Position numbers and translations under genes: made by a program. Positions 53,641 to 63,920 of a stretch of 64,000 nt of DNA are shown one piece after another. A model generated the notes under the pieces. It saw nothing but the letters and a program-made list of their open reading frames with translations. It made no database searches and was not told the origin of the DNA. Origin of the DNA: Phascolarctos cinereus (taxonomy: Eukaryota; Chordata; Mammalia; Diprotodontia; Phascolarctidae). The stretch lies in NCBI RefSeq assembly GCF_002099425.1, contig NW_018343973.1:7479001-7543000 (forward strand), given 5' to 3'. The stretch's first letter is position 1, and each line of letters starts with the position of its first letter.

Positions 53641-56214
53641 GGGTAGCAATCTACTAAATGTCCCAGGGTATAAACCTGGAAAGGGCCTTGCCTAGCCTAC
53701 CCTAGAGGTGCCTAGCCTATCATATTCCTTAGGGACAAAAGATAATTAGCTGTGACTTTTGATTAATGTTGAAAGTAAGAGTGAGCAAGGAAGAAATCAG
53801 GAAGTCATGGTAAAAGTTTGAGACATATGTATTACTTAATTTGTATTTTGTTGGTCGTTGGTATCTTGAGATTCCCTTGTCCATGGCAAGATATCTTGTA
53901 TTCTTTAAACAGCTGAGAAGATATGTTGGGTAGGGGTATAGACATTGTGAAGAAGGTACAGAAGGGGAAGCACAGAGTGGGGTAGCAGTAGAAGGGCCAG
54001 GATCACCAACACATAAACCTCTCCTTGGTGGCAGTGATATGAACTTGTCCAGTTGCAGTAGAAACCACTTGTGTGTCTTCCATCTGGTATCTATCCTGGG
54101 TCAGAAATAGTCACAATCTACATAAATACTGCTTATTCATATAGCCAGAGGGATAAACAGTGATAAACTCTTAAACCCTTTTCCATATGTGTGAAATATG
54201 CCTAAAAAGGGAGTGGGTGAGAACAAAAGAAGGAAATAAACTTTGAGTCTTGAGTATTTTTAGACTTTCATGTATGTATTTATTTATTTTGAGAAGCAAT
54301 TATGTCTATTTGATTTTTTTTTTGTTTTAATAGGCTTCATTGCTACTAAGGAAGCAACCTCACTATAAAGAGAAAACAGGAGTGCATAATGAAAGCCTCA
54401 CACTGTTCAAGCAGCCAAACCTGATGTAGAACATAATTAGGAAAGAAGCCATTCCAATTGTAGGAGAATGTTTCACAGAACAGATGCTCCTCCTCCATTT
54501 TCTGTAGATGGTTTTGATTTTGTGAGCTTTTTTTTTTTAGGTTAAATAGGAGATTTTAAAATTTGAGAGATAGTGAAATTTAAAGAAGTACTCAGATAGA
54601 CTGACACACCAAAATCTGACATTAACTACTAAACCCTGAACAGATTAATGATATAGTCCCCATGTGTAAAATGCACACTGTGATGAATTAAATGTGGTCT
54701 TTAACTAGGGTATTCTTTTAGGCTAAATAGAGCTCAGAGGAAAATTCCTGCCTTGCATATTAGGCATTGAGGTAGTTAAGAATTATATTGTTTGTTTCCT
54801 GCACCAATTTTCTTTTGAATATTTGAGTTGCCTGGGGGCCATTTTAGGTGTGAGGCCAATTAACTGTTGCTCTAGGAGAACTGAATTGTAGGCCTGCTTA
54901 GCTTTGTTGTTTGTAGCCAAGTCATTTCTTTATGGATCCATTATCCAGATTCTAGAGACCAAGAAATGATGGATAGAAGATTTTACTATGACTTTTCATC
55001 TCCCATGGAATTGTTTGTGGCTTTGCTCAAATATCTCTTTTCTTAATTTTAACTGGTTTTGCTGTTTGCTGGTTAAACCAGATTGTAAGTGAAAATAAGT
55101 ATCAACATAAATATTTCTGTGCATGATATAAAGCAGAATGTAGATTGTCATGACTGTTAGAAAATGTGTTTCCAAAAAAACTTTTTGTGATATTATGTGG
55201 AGAATGCTACACTTCAGAATGCTTTAAAGATGTAAGTTAAAAATTTTAGTAAACTTGTATTTAAAGAAGTTTTGCTTTACCTGATAGATGTTTTAAAACA
55301 GACTGTTGGAACTAATTCTATGTAAGAATATTGGATTTCCATCCAGTTGAATTTCTTTTTCCAGATTTGGAGGCAAAAGGTTGTGTGGTAGAAGAAAAGA
55401 AAGACGAGCCAAAGAAGGAGAGAGAAAAGATGTACGTGTAATCATCAAGGTGACTTGGATGATTTTGGAATTGTGATGAAGTCCAGAGATTGAATATGGA
55501 GAGGATGTAAAAAGTTGAAGAAAGAGAAGAAGAGATAGAGATGAAGGGGAAAGATAATTTCAGCAGAGGGCCTTAAGGAAAGAAGGAGAAAGACTAAAGG
55601 AGAAGAAAGTTGGTAAGGCATGGTAACTAAGAGAACACTTGGTAAGATGTGTTAAGTAGACAAGGGAAAAGAAATTGGATAGCACTTTTAAGGTGCAGAC
55701 AAGGTAGAAGAGAGGTGATTCTCAGGCAGAATATTGTATGTTTTGTCAGTCAATATATCATTTGTGTCTGCTTTTTTGTTGTTACAAGGAAAGGTCCTGT
55801 TCTAGAGGCACTGAAATTGGTAGGAGTCTGAAAATGAATGTGATCTTTTACAAAAACAAAAGTATCAAGAAAACATTTAAAATTATATAAATAGAGAAAT
55901 ATTAAACCATCCTTGATGAGTTCAATTCATCAGGTGTAAAAGAACATCAATATAGGGTAATGTATCATTTTTGAGCCCTTAGTAGTAATATTTGAAAGAT
56001 ATTGCTGAATAGGAAGGATAGTACAGGATTGAAGGAAGGGTAAATATCTCAATTTTCAACAAAGGAAACAGAATAAAGTTTCCAGATTATAAATTGAGTT
56101 GGTTGCCAGAAAAAAAGGAAGACATTATTAAATAATAATTTTAGTAACTTTCTAGAAGCAATGATTATTTTAAAAAATAAAAAAAAATGCTCCTATGACT
56201 TCTTTTCCCATAAA
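53641..56214. other. Unassigned, apparently single-copy; purine-rich at 55380-55640
   Basis: 2.6 kb without a recognised gene or repeat. 55380-55640 is strongly A/G-rich on the plus strand. 54350-55130 is AT-rich and repeat-free and could hold conserved noncoding sequence. Confidence 0.35.
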
Positions 56215-56650
56215 GCAACCTCTCTTCTAAGCTTTGCTGTTTCTGTTCAGGGTCTCTCCTTGATGTCATCCTAATTCATGCTATATATGCAATTAGTTGC
56301 CAAATATTATTTCTACCTCCACAACATCTGACATGGATACCCCACTTTACTTACATGGCTATCATCCTTATTCAGACCTCTCTTATGTAGATTATTGTAG
56401 TAGCCTTCTAATTGGTCTCTCTTCCTTAAGCACATCCCCATTCCAATCCTCCTATCAATCACAACTGCCAAAATTATTTTCCTGAAATGTGGATCTGACC
56501 TTGTTATTTGCCTATAGTGACTCCCTACTATTTCTAGGATAAAATATAAACTCATTTGTTTGGCATTTAAAATCTTCCTAATTTGTCCTTTTCTTACCTT
56601 TCCAATCTTCTTATACATTTCTACCTTTCATATACTCTGGGCCCAAAGAA
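56215..56650 (+). mobile_element. L2 LINE, ORF2 C-terminal part
   Basis: 'gattattgtagtagccttct', 'aattggtctctcttccttaa', 'gtgactccctactatttcta' and 'ggataaaatataaactcatt'. It stops before the 3' end. Confidence 0.87.
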
Positions 56651-57001
56651 CAATCTTTTTTTTTCTTTTTTCAATATGAAAGGAAGTCTCTGGTGTCTCT
56701 GTGCTTGGTTCTGTGCTATTAAAAAATCATTGATTCAGATACAGGAACAATGACATGCTTTGAAAGTTTGTAGATGACTTAAAAATGAAGTATAAGTAAT
56801 TAACATGCTAAATAACAAAGATCATACAATCAGAGCCTGAAAAAATTTGGACAGTCTATGAACTTGGGCTAAAACTAATATGACGGACTTTACAATGGGT
56901 GAATCTAAAATCTTAACATTGGGTTTGAAAAAATTAACTTCACAAATCCAAGATAAGATGTGGAGGAATGACTAGATAGATAACAGTTCATCTGAATAGT
57001 C

Positions 57002-57285
57002 AATAGTCGATAAACATTTATTAAGCATCTGCTATGGGCTAGGCATTGTGCTAAGTGCTGGGTATACAAACACGCAAGAAATAAAGACAGCCCCATGCCC
57101 TTAATGAGCTTACTAGCTAATGGAGAAAAACAAAACACAAAAAGCTGAAAATTGGGGTGGTAAGGAAGAAGAATGAGAAGGTACTTGATGAAGTGCATTT
57201 TCTCCCATGGTAGAGAAGTCAGTGGAGAAGTCTCAAAGTATTGAATTCAGGTGAGAAATAAGGAGAAATCTGAAAGCAAATATAT
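57002..57285 (-). mobile_element. L2 LINE 3' end inserted in CR1/L3
   Basis: 'gataaacatttattaagcat', 'ggctaggcattgtgctaagt' and 'catgcccttaatgagcttac'. Confidence 0.85.
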
Positions 57286-57327
57286 GGTACTTTTAGTGGA
57301 TTACAAGTTCCATGAGTCAACAGTATA

Positions 57328-57547
57328 GCTCCTTTCCTTCTGTTTGTCTCTTGTGGTCTATGGGAGTCCCTAGCAGCATAAACAACACTGTCAACTTGGT
57401 CAAAGTTTTGAACCCTAAATTTAAGTTTTTCCTGGCCAGGGTATTGTTGAACAAAGTTTTGCAACAACAACAATGAAAGGTGTGTGTTTGGTGGGGGAAT
57501 TGGGGGAGGGGTAGGAGATGGAAAATGATGAGACAAAAGAAAAACCA
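57328..57547 (+). mobile_element. Unidentified 220-bp retroposon with target duplication
   Basis: The CR1/L3 consensus order breaks here and resumes after. The flanks AACAGTATA (57319-57327) and AACAGTGTA (57548-57556) are a 9-bp near-duplicate. The insert ends A-rich ('gacaaaagaaaaacc'), so it is probably a plus-strand retroposed copy of something. It contains a 'caacaacaacaatg' run and a G-rich stretch ('ggtgggggaattgggggagg'). It matches no SINE, tRNA, 5S, 7SK or Y RNA that I can recall. Confidence 0.6.
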
Positions 57548-58339
57548 AACAGTGTAATATAGTAGCTAAAAAAGCTAATGAAATTTCCAGGACAAGAACA
57601 ATGATAGTTCCACCGTTTACTGCTTTAGTCGCGGTCTTCTCTTTTGGGAGGGACACTGAAAAACTAGAGTATCGAAAAAGGACAAACACAGAAGTCTATG
57701 ACCTTGAGATAATGTTCTGAAGATGGTTAAAGGACTTAGGGATGTTTTGCCTGGGGAAGAAAAGCTTTGAAAAAAGAAGTAGGCATCATAGTCACCTTCA
57801 AATAGAGTCTGCCTGACTCTAAACAGCAGAAATAGTGTAGGAGAAATTAGTGGAAACTTCAAAGAGGTAAATTTAGGTTTGATTTAAGGAAAACTGCCCC
57901 CGAATGGACCTATCCAAAAGTGTAATGGACTGTCTCTGGGTCTGATATGTTCCTCTTCACTGGAGGTCTTCAACAAAGGCCAATTGATAAACTGTTTCAT
58001 AGGTTGCAGAAGGATTTCCTTCTTTCAGACCTTGCCTGAGACACCTTTAGCAATCCCTTCTTCCTCAGAGATTCTGTCTTTCAATATTTGTGTGTATTAT
58101 AGAAACCGTGTATTTCTATACTGGTACTCCTCTTTTTACCTAAGAAATAGGTTCCTGAAATATTGTTATCTGAATTAATTTTTGGTAAATGTAACTGATT
58201 ATAATGCAAGTATACACTCTAGTTTGCCTTTTAAAGAAATCATAATGTGAATCCTCTTGTATAGAGAAATACCCCTTTTCAGAGTAAATAGTATGTAGTG
58301 TATAACAGCAAGTTTTGGTAATTCACTGGACCTACTATC

Positions 58340-58554
58340 TAGGCCAACTATTAGGTCCTCTTCCTTTTTTAACTTCCTGTAATCTAGTTTCTGACCCCAT
58401 GTCCTCCGCAACTCCTATCCCAACCCCACTCTATACCAAAATTACTTTCTCAAAGATTAGCAGTATAGGATATTGCCTTTTCACTAACTCCATTATCTTT
58501 TTCTTGAGTCTAATCTTTCTCCATTTTCTGCCATGTTTGATTCTGTTTATCAAA
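58340..58554 (+). mobile_element. L2 LINE, ORF2 fragment
   Basis: 'ttctgaccccatgtcctccg' to 'gagtctaatctttctccatt' resembles the L2 RT segment before the AAFDTVDH-type block. Confidence 0.55.
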
Positions 58555-58805
58555 ACAATAGGTAGCATTTGTATAGTGCTTGAAGTTTTGCAAAGTGTTT
58601 TATAAGTATAATCTTAATTTGACCTTCACAACAATCCTGGTTGGTAGGTACTCTTTATCCCCATTTTACAGTTGAGGAAATTGAGGCAAACTGAGATTAA
58701 CTGACTTGCCCAGGTTCATACAGCTAGTATGTGTCTGAGGCCTGATTTGAACTCAGGTGTTCCTAATTCTAGGTCCAGCACATTATCCACTGAGTCACCT
58801 TGGTG
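58555..58805 (-). mobile_element. MIR/THER1 SINE
   Basis: Near full length: 'tagcatttgtatagtgcttg', 'gaggaaattgaggcaaactg', 'gatttgaactcaggtgttcc' and 'acattatccactgagtcacc'. Confidence 0.9.
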
Positions 58806-58877
58806 TTTCTAATCTTCATACTTACCACACTCCTTCAACCTCCTGTTAATTTCCTCCCTCTGTCTTTGGCTTAGAAA

Positions 58878-59000
58878 TAAAAGGAAGGCAGGAAAGATGG
58901 AAAAAAGGAAGGAAGGAAGGAGGGTAGGGGGGAAAGAAGGATGGAAGAAAGAAAGGAAGGAAGGCAGGAAGGAAGGAAGGAAAGGAGGAAAGAAGGAAAG
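58878..59000. repeat. (GGAA)n purine-rich microsatellite
   Basis: GGAA units with GGGA/AGGA variants. The minus-strand Phe/Pro/Ser frame is an artefact. Confidence 0.96.
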
Positions 59001-59099
59001 GTGAAAACAAGGTTTAATTTTTTTTGTTTGTGTCTTTTGGATTGGACCCATAAATAAAAAAAGCTTTTAGTCCTTTTCAGACATGGCTCAATTCCATAA

Positions 59100-59245
59100 G
59101 TCCACAGGATTTACTGCTGGAAGGACATTAAATATGATCTACCCCCTTCTTTTCCAGATGAGGATTCTGGGGATCGTATAAAGAGTAAGTGGAAGAACTG
59201 GGTTGTGAAGTTAGGTCTTTCAACTTCAAATACTCTCTCCTGCAC
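59100..59245 (-). mobile_element. MIR-type SINE fragment
   Basis: 'ctggaaggacattaaatatg', 'tccagatgaggattctgggg' and 'caacttcaaatactctctcc'. Confidence 0.6.
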
Positions 59246-59909
59246 AATAACAACCTCTCAAGAATGGGAGGATTCAAGTTATCTTGTTTATAATCTTCAA
59301 TTAATTTTTAAAATGTTATCCCTTCCACTGAAACTTATTCTTGTTGCTAATTTGATGTGTCAGATTAAATCTCATAATGGTGTTCATCTGTAATTGTTTT
59401 GTAAATGAGCAGCTTTAGTCACTTACCCTCAATCTAGCTCTACTTTAATACAATTTAAAAGGAAAAGTCAGTTATATAATAGAGCAGCCTTTTGAGGTTT
59501 CTGAGCTCTTGGACTGTGCTGGTCCTGCCTTTACTTTGCATTCATTTGGCTCTCTTAACTCAAATGAAGAGGAATGGTAAAGACAGGTGGTTACACATTT
59601 CTTCCTCTGACACTAATTGTTGTCACTTCCCTATGAGGTCTAAGAGACCTTAGCAAGACACCTTGGAAAGGTCTTAACTAGTCTCTAGTGGAATTGTAAG
59701 GGCCAATGAGAGGTGGGGGTACAGGAAGGGATAGAGAAGGTAAGCCATTTGGCCTCTAGTCGTCATAATCAAAGAGGGCCCAAATTTAGTGAGAAAAGAT
59801 CTATCACTGTGGGACTTGATATTTGTAGGATCTCTCCAGGGTACAATCTCCCACAATGCAGCAACACTACACAAAGGATTAAAAAAAATTACCCTCAATA
59901 GTTAATGTG
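59246..59909. other. Unassigned sequence
   Basis: No gene or repeat recognised. Confidence 0.4.
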
Positions 59910-60285
59910 TTTTGAATTCTCATCAATTGGAGAGTACCTAAACAAGATGCGGTATATGATTGTGATGGAATACCACTTTGCAGTAAGAAACACTGAGTAG
60001 GTAGATTTTAGAGAAAAAAACATCAAAAGATTGTTTGCTGTCTTGGGGAAGGGAAGGGGAGGGAGGGAGAAAAAATTTGGAACTCAAAATTTTACAAAAA
60101 CGAATGTTGAAAACTATCTTTACATGTAATTGGAAAAAATAAATACTATTTAAGGGAGAAAAGAAAAAACAAAAACATTGAAAGACCTGCATGAAATAAT
60201 GAAGAGTGAAATGAGTAGAATCAAGAAAATGTAGTATATAGTATGATCCCTTTGGATACTGAATATTCAAATCTAAACTGTTAAT
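59910..60285 (+). mobile_element. Two L1 3'-end fragments
   Basis: First copy (59910-60155): 'ctcatcaattggagagtacc', 'tgatggaataccactttgca', then 'ttgctgtcttggggaagg' and the tip 'acaaaaacgaatgttgaaaa'. Second (60175-60285): 'agacctgcatgaaataatga' and 'agagtgaaatgagtagaatc', which belong before the tip, so this is a second truncated copy, or a rearranged one. Confidence 0.75.
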
Positions 60286-60398
60286 AGTGAAAAAAAGTGC
60301 ATTGACTCTGGAGTCAGAGAAACTGGTTTCAATCTTTGAGGTTTACTACCTGTATGCTATTGAGGAAGCAACTTAATCTGGCATGGCCTCCTTTATTC
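60285..60398 (+). mobile_element. MIR SINE fragment
   Basis: 'attgactctggagtcagaga' and 'aggaagcaacttaatctggc'; a Mar1 follows. Confidence 0.7.
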
Positions 60399-60399
60399 A

Positions 60400-60655
60400 C
60401 TTGCTTGAACAGCTAGATGACACAGTAAATAGAGCTCTGGGCCTAAAGTCAAGAAGATCTGAGCTCAAATATGACCTCAAACACACTAGCTTTGTGACTC
60501 TGGACAAGTTATTTAACCCTGTTTGCCTCAGTTTCCTCATCTGCAAAATGAGCTGGAGAAGGAAATGGCAAACCACTCTAGTGTCTTTGCCAAGAAAACC
60601 CCAAATGAAGTCACAAAGAATCGTAAACGACTGGACAACAACAACAACAACTTTC
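60400..60655 (+). mobile_element. Mar1-type SINE
   Basis: Full length: 'agctagatgacacagtaaat', 'cagtttcctcatctgcaaaa', 'gagaaggaaatggcaaacca' and a (CAA)n tail at 60637-60650. Confidence 0.95.
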
Positions 60656-60716
60656 TGACTCTAGGTTCAGCACTCTATGCGGCTACAACCCACTGGAGCC
60701 CACTTAGCTATAAAAT

Positions 60717-60775
60717 TATACGTAATGTACACATACATACATATACATACATATTTACATACACATACACACACA
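60717..60775. repeat. (CATA)n/(CA)n microsatellite
   Basis: 'acatacatacatatacatac' and 'acacatacacacacaaag'. Confidence 0.92.
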
Positions 60776-60779
60776 AAGA

Positions 60780-61265
60780 GATTTCAATAAACTAGATGCC
60801 CATCATTTGGGGAATGACTAAACAAACTGAGATACATGAATATAAGGGAATATCACTGATGCAAAGGAAACAGCAAATCTAAAGGATATAGAGAATCATG
60901 GGAAAACACATGAAATGGTGATAAGTGAAGGAAACAACCAAGATAACAATATATGCAACCAAAAATAAATGAATAAACTGAAATGCTCTTCAATTATAAT
61001 GATCCAGGGTGGCCTCAAAGAAGATAAGGAGTGGTACACCTCCCTTCCTCCATTGGAGAGGTGAGGACCATATCTATGGAACATTGCATACACTCTCAGA
61101 CCTGACTATTTGTGCTATTTCACAAAACATCCTTTTCCTTCTTTCTTTTTTTATCCTTTGTTACAAGACAAAGGTGGGGAGAGAGGAAGATATATTTGGA
61201 GGAGGATATATATTTGAAAATGAAAGTGAAGTAAATACAAAAGATGCCAATTTTAAAAAATTAAG
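60780..61265 (+). mobile_element. L1 LINE 3' end (second subfamily)
   Basis: 'tgcccatcatttggggaatg', 'atgaatataagggaatatca', 'cctccattggagaggtgagg', 'ggaacattgcatacactctc' and 'ttatcctttgttacaagac' follow the order of a marsupial L1 3' end whose tip differs from the 60.1-kb copy. Confidence 0.75.
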
Positions 61266-61657
61266 GAGATCTTATTTTGGATAAAGACCCATATTCCAGG
61301 CTGGCCTATATTCAGACATGCAGTATATAGAATCATGCTGGCCCCCCTTTCCTTACATCCATTTCTCATCAGCATCCCCACTTTAGAGTGAGTCAGGAAG
61401 GAGAAAAGTGGCACAAACAAAACTGAGTCATGTTTGCTAATGATAGCAGTTCGGGTACAGAATTTTGAAGGAAGTAGGAGGTTGAAATCATTGACTAAAA
61501 TAAATACTTCTCAAATCTACCTATGCAGATTTAAATACTCAGATTGATCCAAGGTTTCATCATTGCAGGTCACCAAAGCAACAGAATACAAGGTGTAACC
61601 TTGCTTTCTCATACTTCATGATTCCCATTTATGTTTTAATATAAATTCTCCATAGAG
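61266..61657. other. Unassigned sequence
   Basis: No gene or repeat recognised. Confidence 0.4.
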
Positions 61658-61850
61658 CTGGAGTTATTAACATGTGTGTATCAGGGACCTCTTTGGCAGT
61701 CTGGTAAAGCTTGTAGACCAGCATATTAGAATAATATTTTTAAATGCATAAAATAAAATACACAGGATACAAAGGAATACGATTATATTGAAATATAAGC
61801 ATCAAAATATTGAAAAAAACAAGTTCACAGACACCAAGTTAAGATCCCCC
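61658..61850. mobile_element. hAT-type miniature DNA transposon, ~190 bp
   Basis: 'gggacctctttggcagtctg', 'tgcataaaataaaatacaca', 'atacgattatattgaaatat' and 'cacagacaccaagttaagat' reproduce a widespread mammalian hAT-derived repeat ('...ggacccctttggcagtctgg ... ccaggttaagaacccc'). Terminal repeats are degraded. Confidence 0.75.
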
Positions 61851-62179
61851 TCCCCTACCATGAAGGGCATCTTACCAACTTGAAGAGAGCAGTTTCCATC
61901 AAGTAGTGAGGATAGAAGCCAAATTGCAAGGGTTGAGAAATCAGCGTGATGTATAAAACTGCAGGCCACAAGTTTAGACAGCTTTTTTTTTCCCCTAGGA
62001 ATTTGGCTGTGAAAGTGAGGAGAAATACACAATGTTAGCTGGAAAAAGATGGCAGGATCATGTGAATGTTTTTAAAGGATTGGAGAGATGAGTATATGTT
62101 TGTGAACAGTAGGGAAAGAGCCAGTAAATAAAGACAGATTGAAAAGTTTAGAGAGTGGGATTTATTGAAGACATAGTCT
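61851..62179. other. Unassigned sequence
   Basis: No gene or repeat recognised. Confidence 0.4.
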
Positions 62180-63920
62180 CTGCCTTCTTTACATACTGCC
62201 TACAACCATGCCTGATCTCCTCTGTTTTCAAAACCAAACCAAACCTTCCCATGTCCTGCCCTCGAGCTATTATCCTACTTCTCTACTCCCTTTTTCAAAT
62301 TCTTAGATAAAGCCATGATTCATAGCCTCAACTTCCTTACTTTCCACTAATTTCTCAACCCCCTTAGTTTCCAACTCTGCCATTCTTTTGAAACCTCTCT
62401 CCAAGATAAGGAATCTTCTCTTAATTACTAAATCCAATGGTCTTTCCTCAGCCTTCATTCTTCTGCATCTTCTTAGTAGTTTTAACACTGCTGACTACCC
62501 CTTTCTCCTAGATATTCTCTCCCCCTTTTATTTTTTGGTTAGGTTTTTTCAAACTGAGACTCATTTCACACAGTCTAGAAGGATTACTTACAGAGCCATT
62601 ACTGATCAGCATAGTAGATTTGACCTGCTCTGTTTCCATCCCGGGCCAGTTCATCTCTTTAAGGATCTTGGGTAGCCTGTCACTCCTGGGGATTGTCACT
62701 TATGGGTTCCTGACTTAGTTCCACCAATAGTACACCACAGCTCAGAACTCCTGAGCTAAAGCAATCCACCAGCCTCTGAATTCCCAGTAGCAGAATTTAA
62801 AGGCATACTGAAACTCAATCAGTACCTCCCTGGGTTTTTTGTGACATTGCTTTCTAGTGATTTTGCCCACTTCATGTCTGAGTAAACTGTAGGGCTTTCC
62901 CTTAATCCTACCTCCCCTCTCTTTAGCCTCTTTCTTCCTTGGTGATTCACCAACTCCCATGGATTCAGTTATCATTTCTACGTTTGTGACTCCCAAATCT
63001 ATATATCCAGGTCTCATTTTTTCCCCCCTGAGTGCCAGTTCCAAATCACCAATTGCTTGCTGAACATCCTCATCTACCTTCTATGCCTATCAAATTCAAT
63101 GTCTAAAATGGAATTTACCCTTAGATATATTACTTCTTTTACCTTGCCTGTTTCTGTCATAGGTACCACTATCCTCCTAGCTGCTCAGTTTTGCAACCTT
63201 GGAGACTTCCTGGACTATTCACTCTCTTCACCTCCCCCTCCTCACTCCCTTTTATATCCCATCAATTTCTAAGTTATGTAAATTCCACCTCCACTCCACC
63301 TTAGCATTACAGAATTCTTGCCTGAGAAGTGAAAGTTTCTCAGATCTGTACTCTTCTTTTTATTCATACAGACATCACTCTAGCTTAGGTCTTTAGCACC
63401 TCCTGCCTGGGTTATTGCCAAATCCTCTTAATTGGTCTCCTTGCTTCCAATCTCTCAAGTCACTTTTCTGTTTATGAAACTCTAGGGGTTCTTTACTGAC
63501 TCAAGAATAAAATATAAATTTCTTAGCTTGTCTTTTAAGACCCTTCAAAATCCAGCCCCAAAATATCTTTCAAGACATTTCTGTTATCCCTCACATAGTC
63601 TGTTCCAAGCACACTGACCTACTTGCTTCACCCATACATGACATTACATCTCCAACCTCTTTGCCTTTGCAAAGACTGTCCCCAATGCACTGGTAGTCTT
63701 CCTTCTGAATGTTGTGCCCTAAGCTTTCTTTAAGCCTTAGGTCAATTGTCCAGTCATATAGGGGGCCATTCCTATTCTCCCACCCTGAGTCGTTTAAAGC
63801 TCTCTCTCTCTCTCTCTGAATTACTTTGCATTTACTTATGTGTATAGTTTGTATTACTCTAGAAGAATGTAAGCTCCTGATATATCCCTCTGAAAGTCCT
63901 AGCCACATTCTTTCATGGGT
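62180..63920 (+). mobile_element. L2 LINE, long ORF2 relic to near the 3' end
   Basis: The longest LINE here. The plus-strand frame at 62388-62520 reads 'ITKSNGLSSAFILLHLLSSF' followed by 'NTADYPFLLDIL', equivalent to the L2 RT block ILVLLDLSAAFDTVDH. Near 62970-63000 'SHGFSYHFYVCDSQIYI' matches the catalytic YADDTQIYL region, with both Asp altered. 63135-63190 reads 'VIGTTILLAAQFCNLGDFLD' (consensus VNGTTILPVPQVRNLGVILD). Then 'cctgcctgggttattgccaa' (63405), 'aattggtctccttgcttcca' and 'agaatgtaagctcctgatat' lead to the 3' side. Interrupted by a 7SL pseudogene at 62556-62815. Confidence 0.9.
62543..62815 (-). pseudogene. 7SL RNA (signal recognition particle RNA) retropseudogene
   Basis: 7SL RNA scaffolds the signal recognition particle. 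On the plus strand 62598-62690 reads 'ttactgatcagcatagtaga', 'tttgacctgctctgtttcca' and 'cccgggccagttcatctctt', matching the complement of the 7SL S domain ('ctactgatcagcacgggagt', 'tttgacctgctccgtttccg', 'cctgggccggttcaccc'). Near the right end 'cagctcagaactcctgagct', 'aaagcaatccaccagcctct' and 'cccagtagcaga' match the complement of the Alu-domain 5' end ('cagcccagaactcctggact', 'agctgg'). The order is co-linear over ~260 of ~300 bases. A short T run (62543-62549) at the 3' side is a likely poly(A) remnant. It sits inside an L2 and lacks promoter context, so it is a processed, dead copy. Confidence 0.82.

Larger units (their letters stand above)
56755..58030 (+). mobile_element. CR1/L3 LINE, RT to 3' end, with two later insertions
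   Basis: Starts at the catalytic block ('aaagtttgtagatgacttaa', equivalent to FADDTK), passes 'acattgggtttgaaaaaatt', 'tttagtggattacaagttcc', 'gctaaaaaagctaatgaaat', 'gatgttttgcctggggaaga' and ends with 'ctggaggtcttcaacaaagg'. Interrupted at 57002-57285 (antisense L2) and 57328-57547 (unknown retroposon). Reading frame lost throughout. Confidence 0.88.

Noticed and set aside
55380-55640. Lys/Glu-rich coding exon suggested by GAAGAAAAG-type sequence
   Set aside because: All frames have stops and the signal is explained by purine-rich composition.
57219-57689. 156-codon minus-strand open frame
   Set aside because: It lies antisense to a CR1/L3 relic and its inserted elements; composition and position give no coding support.
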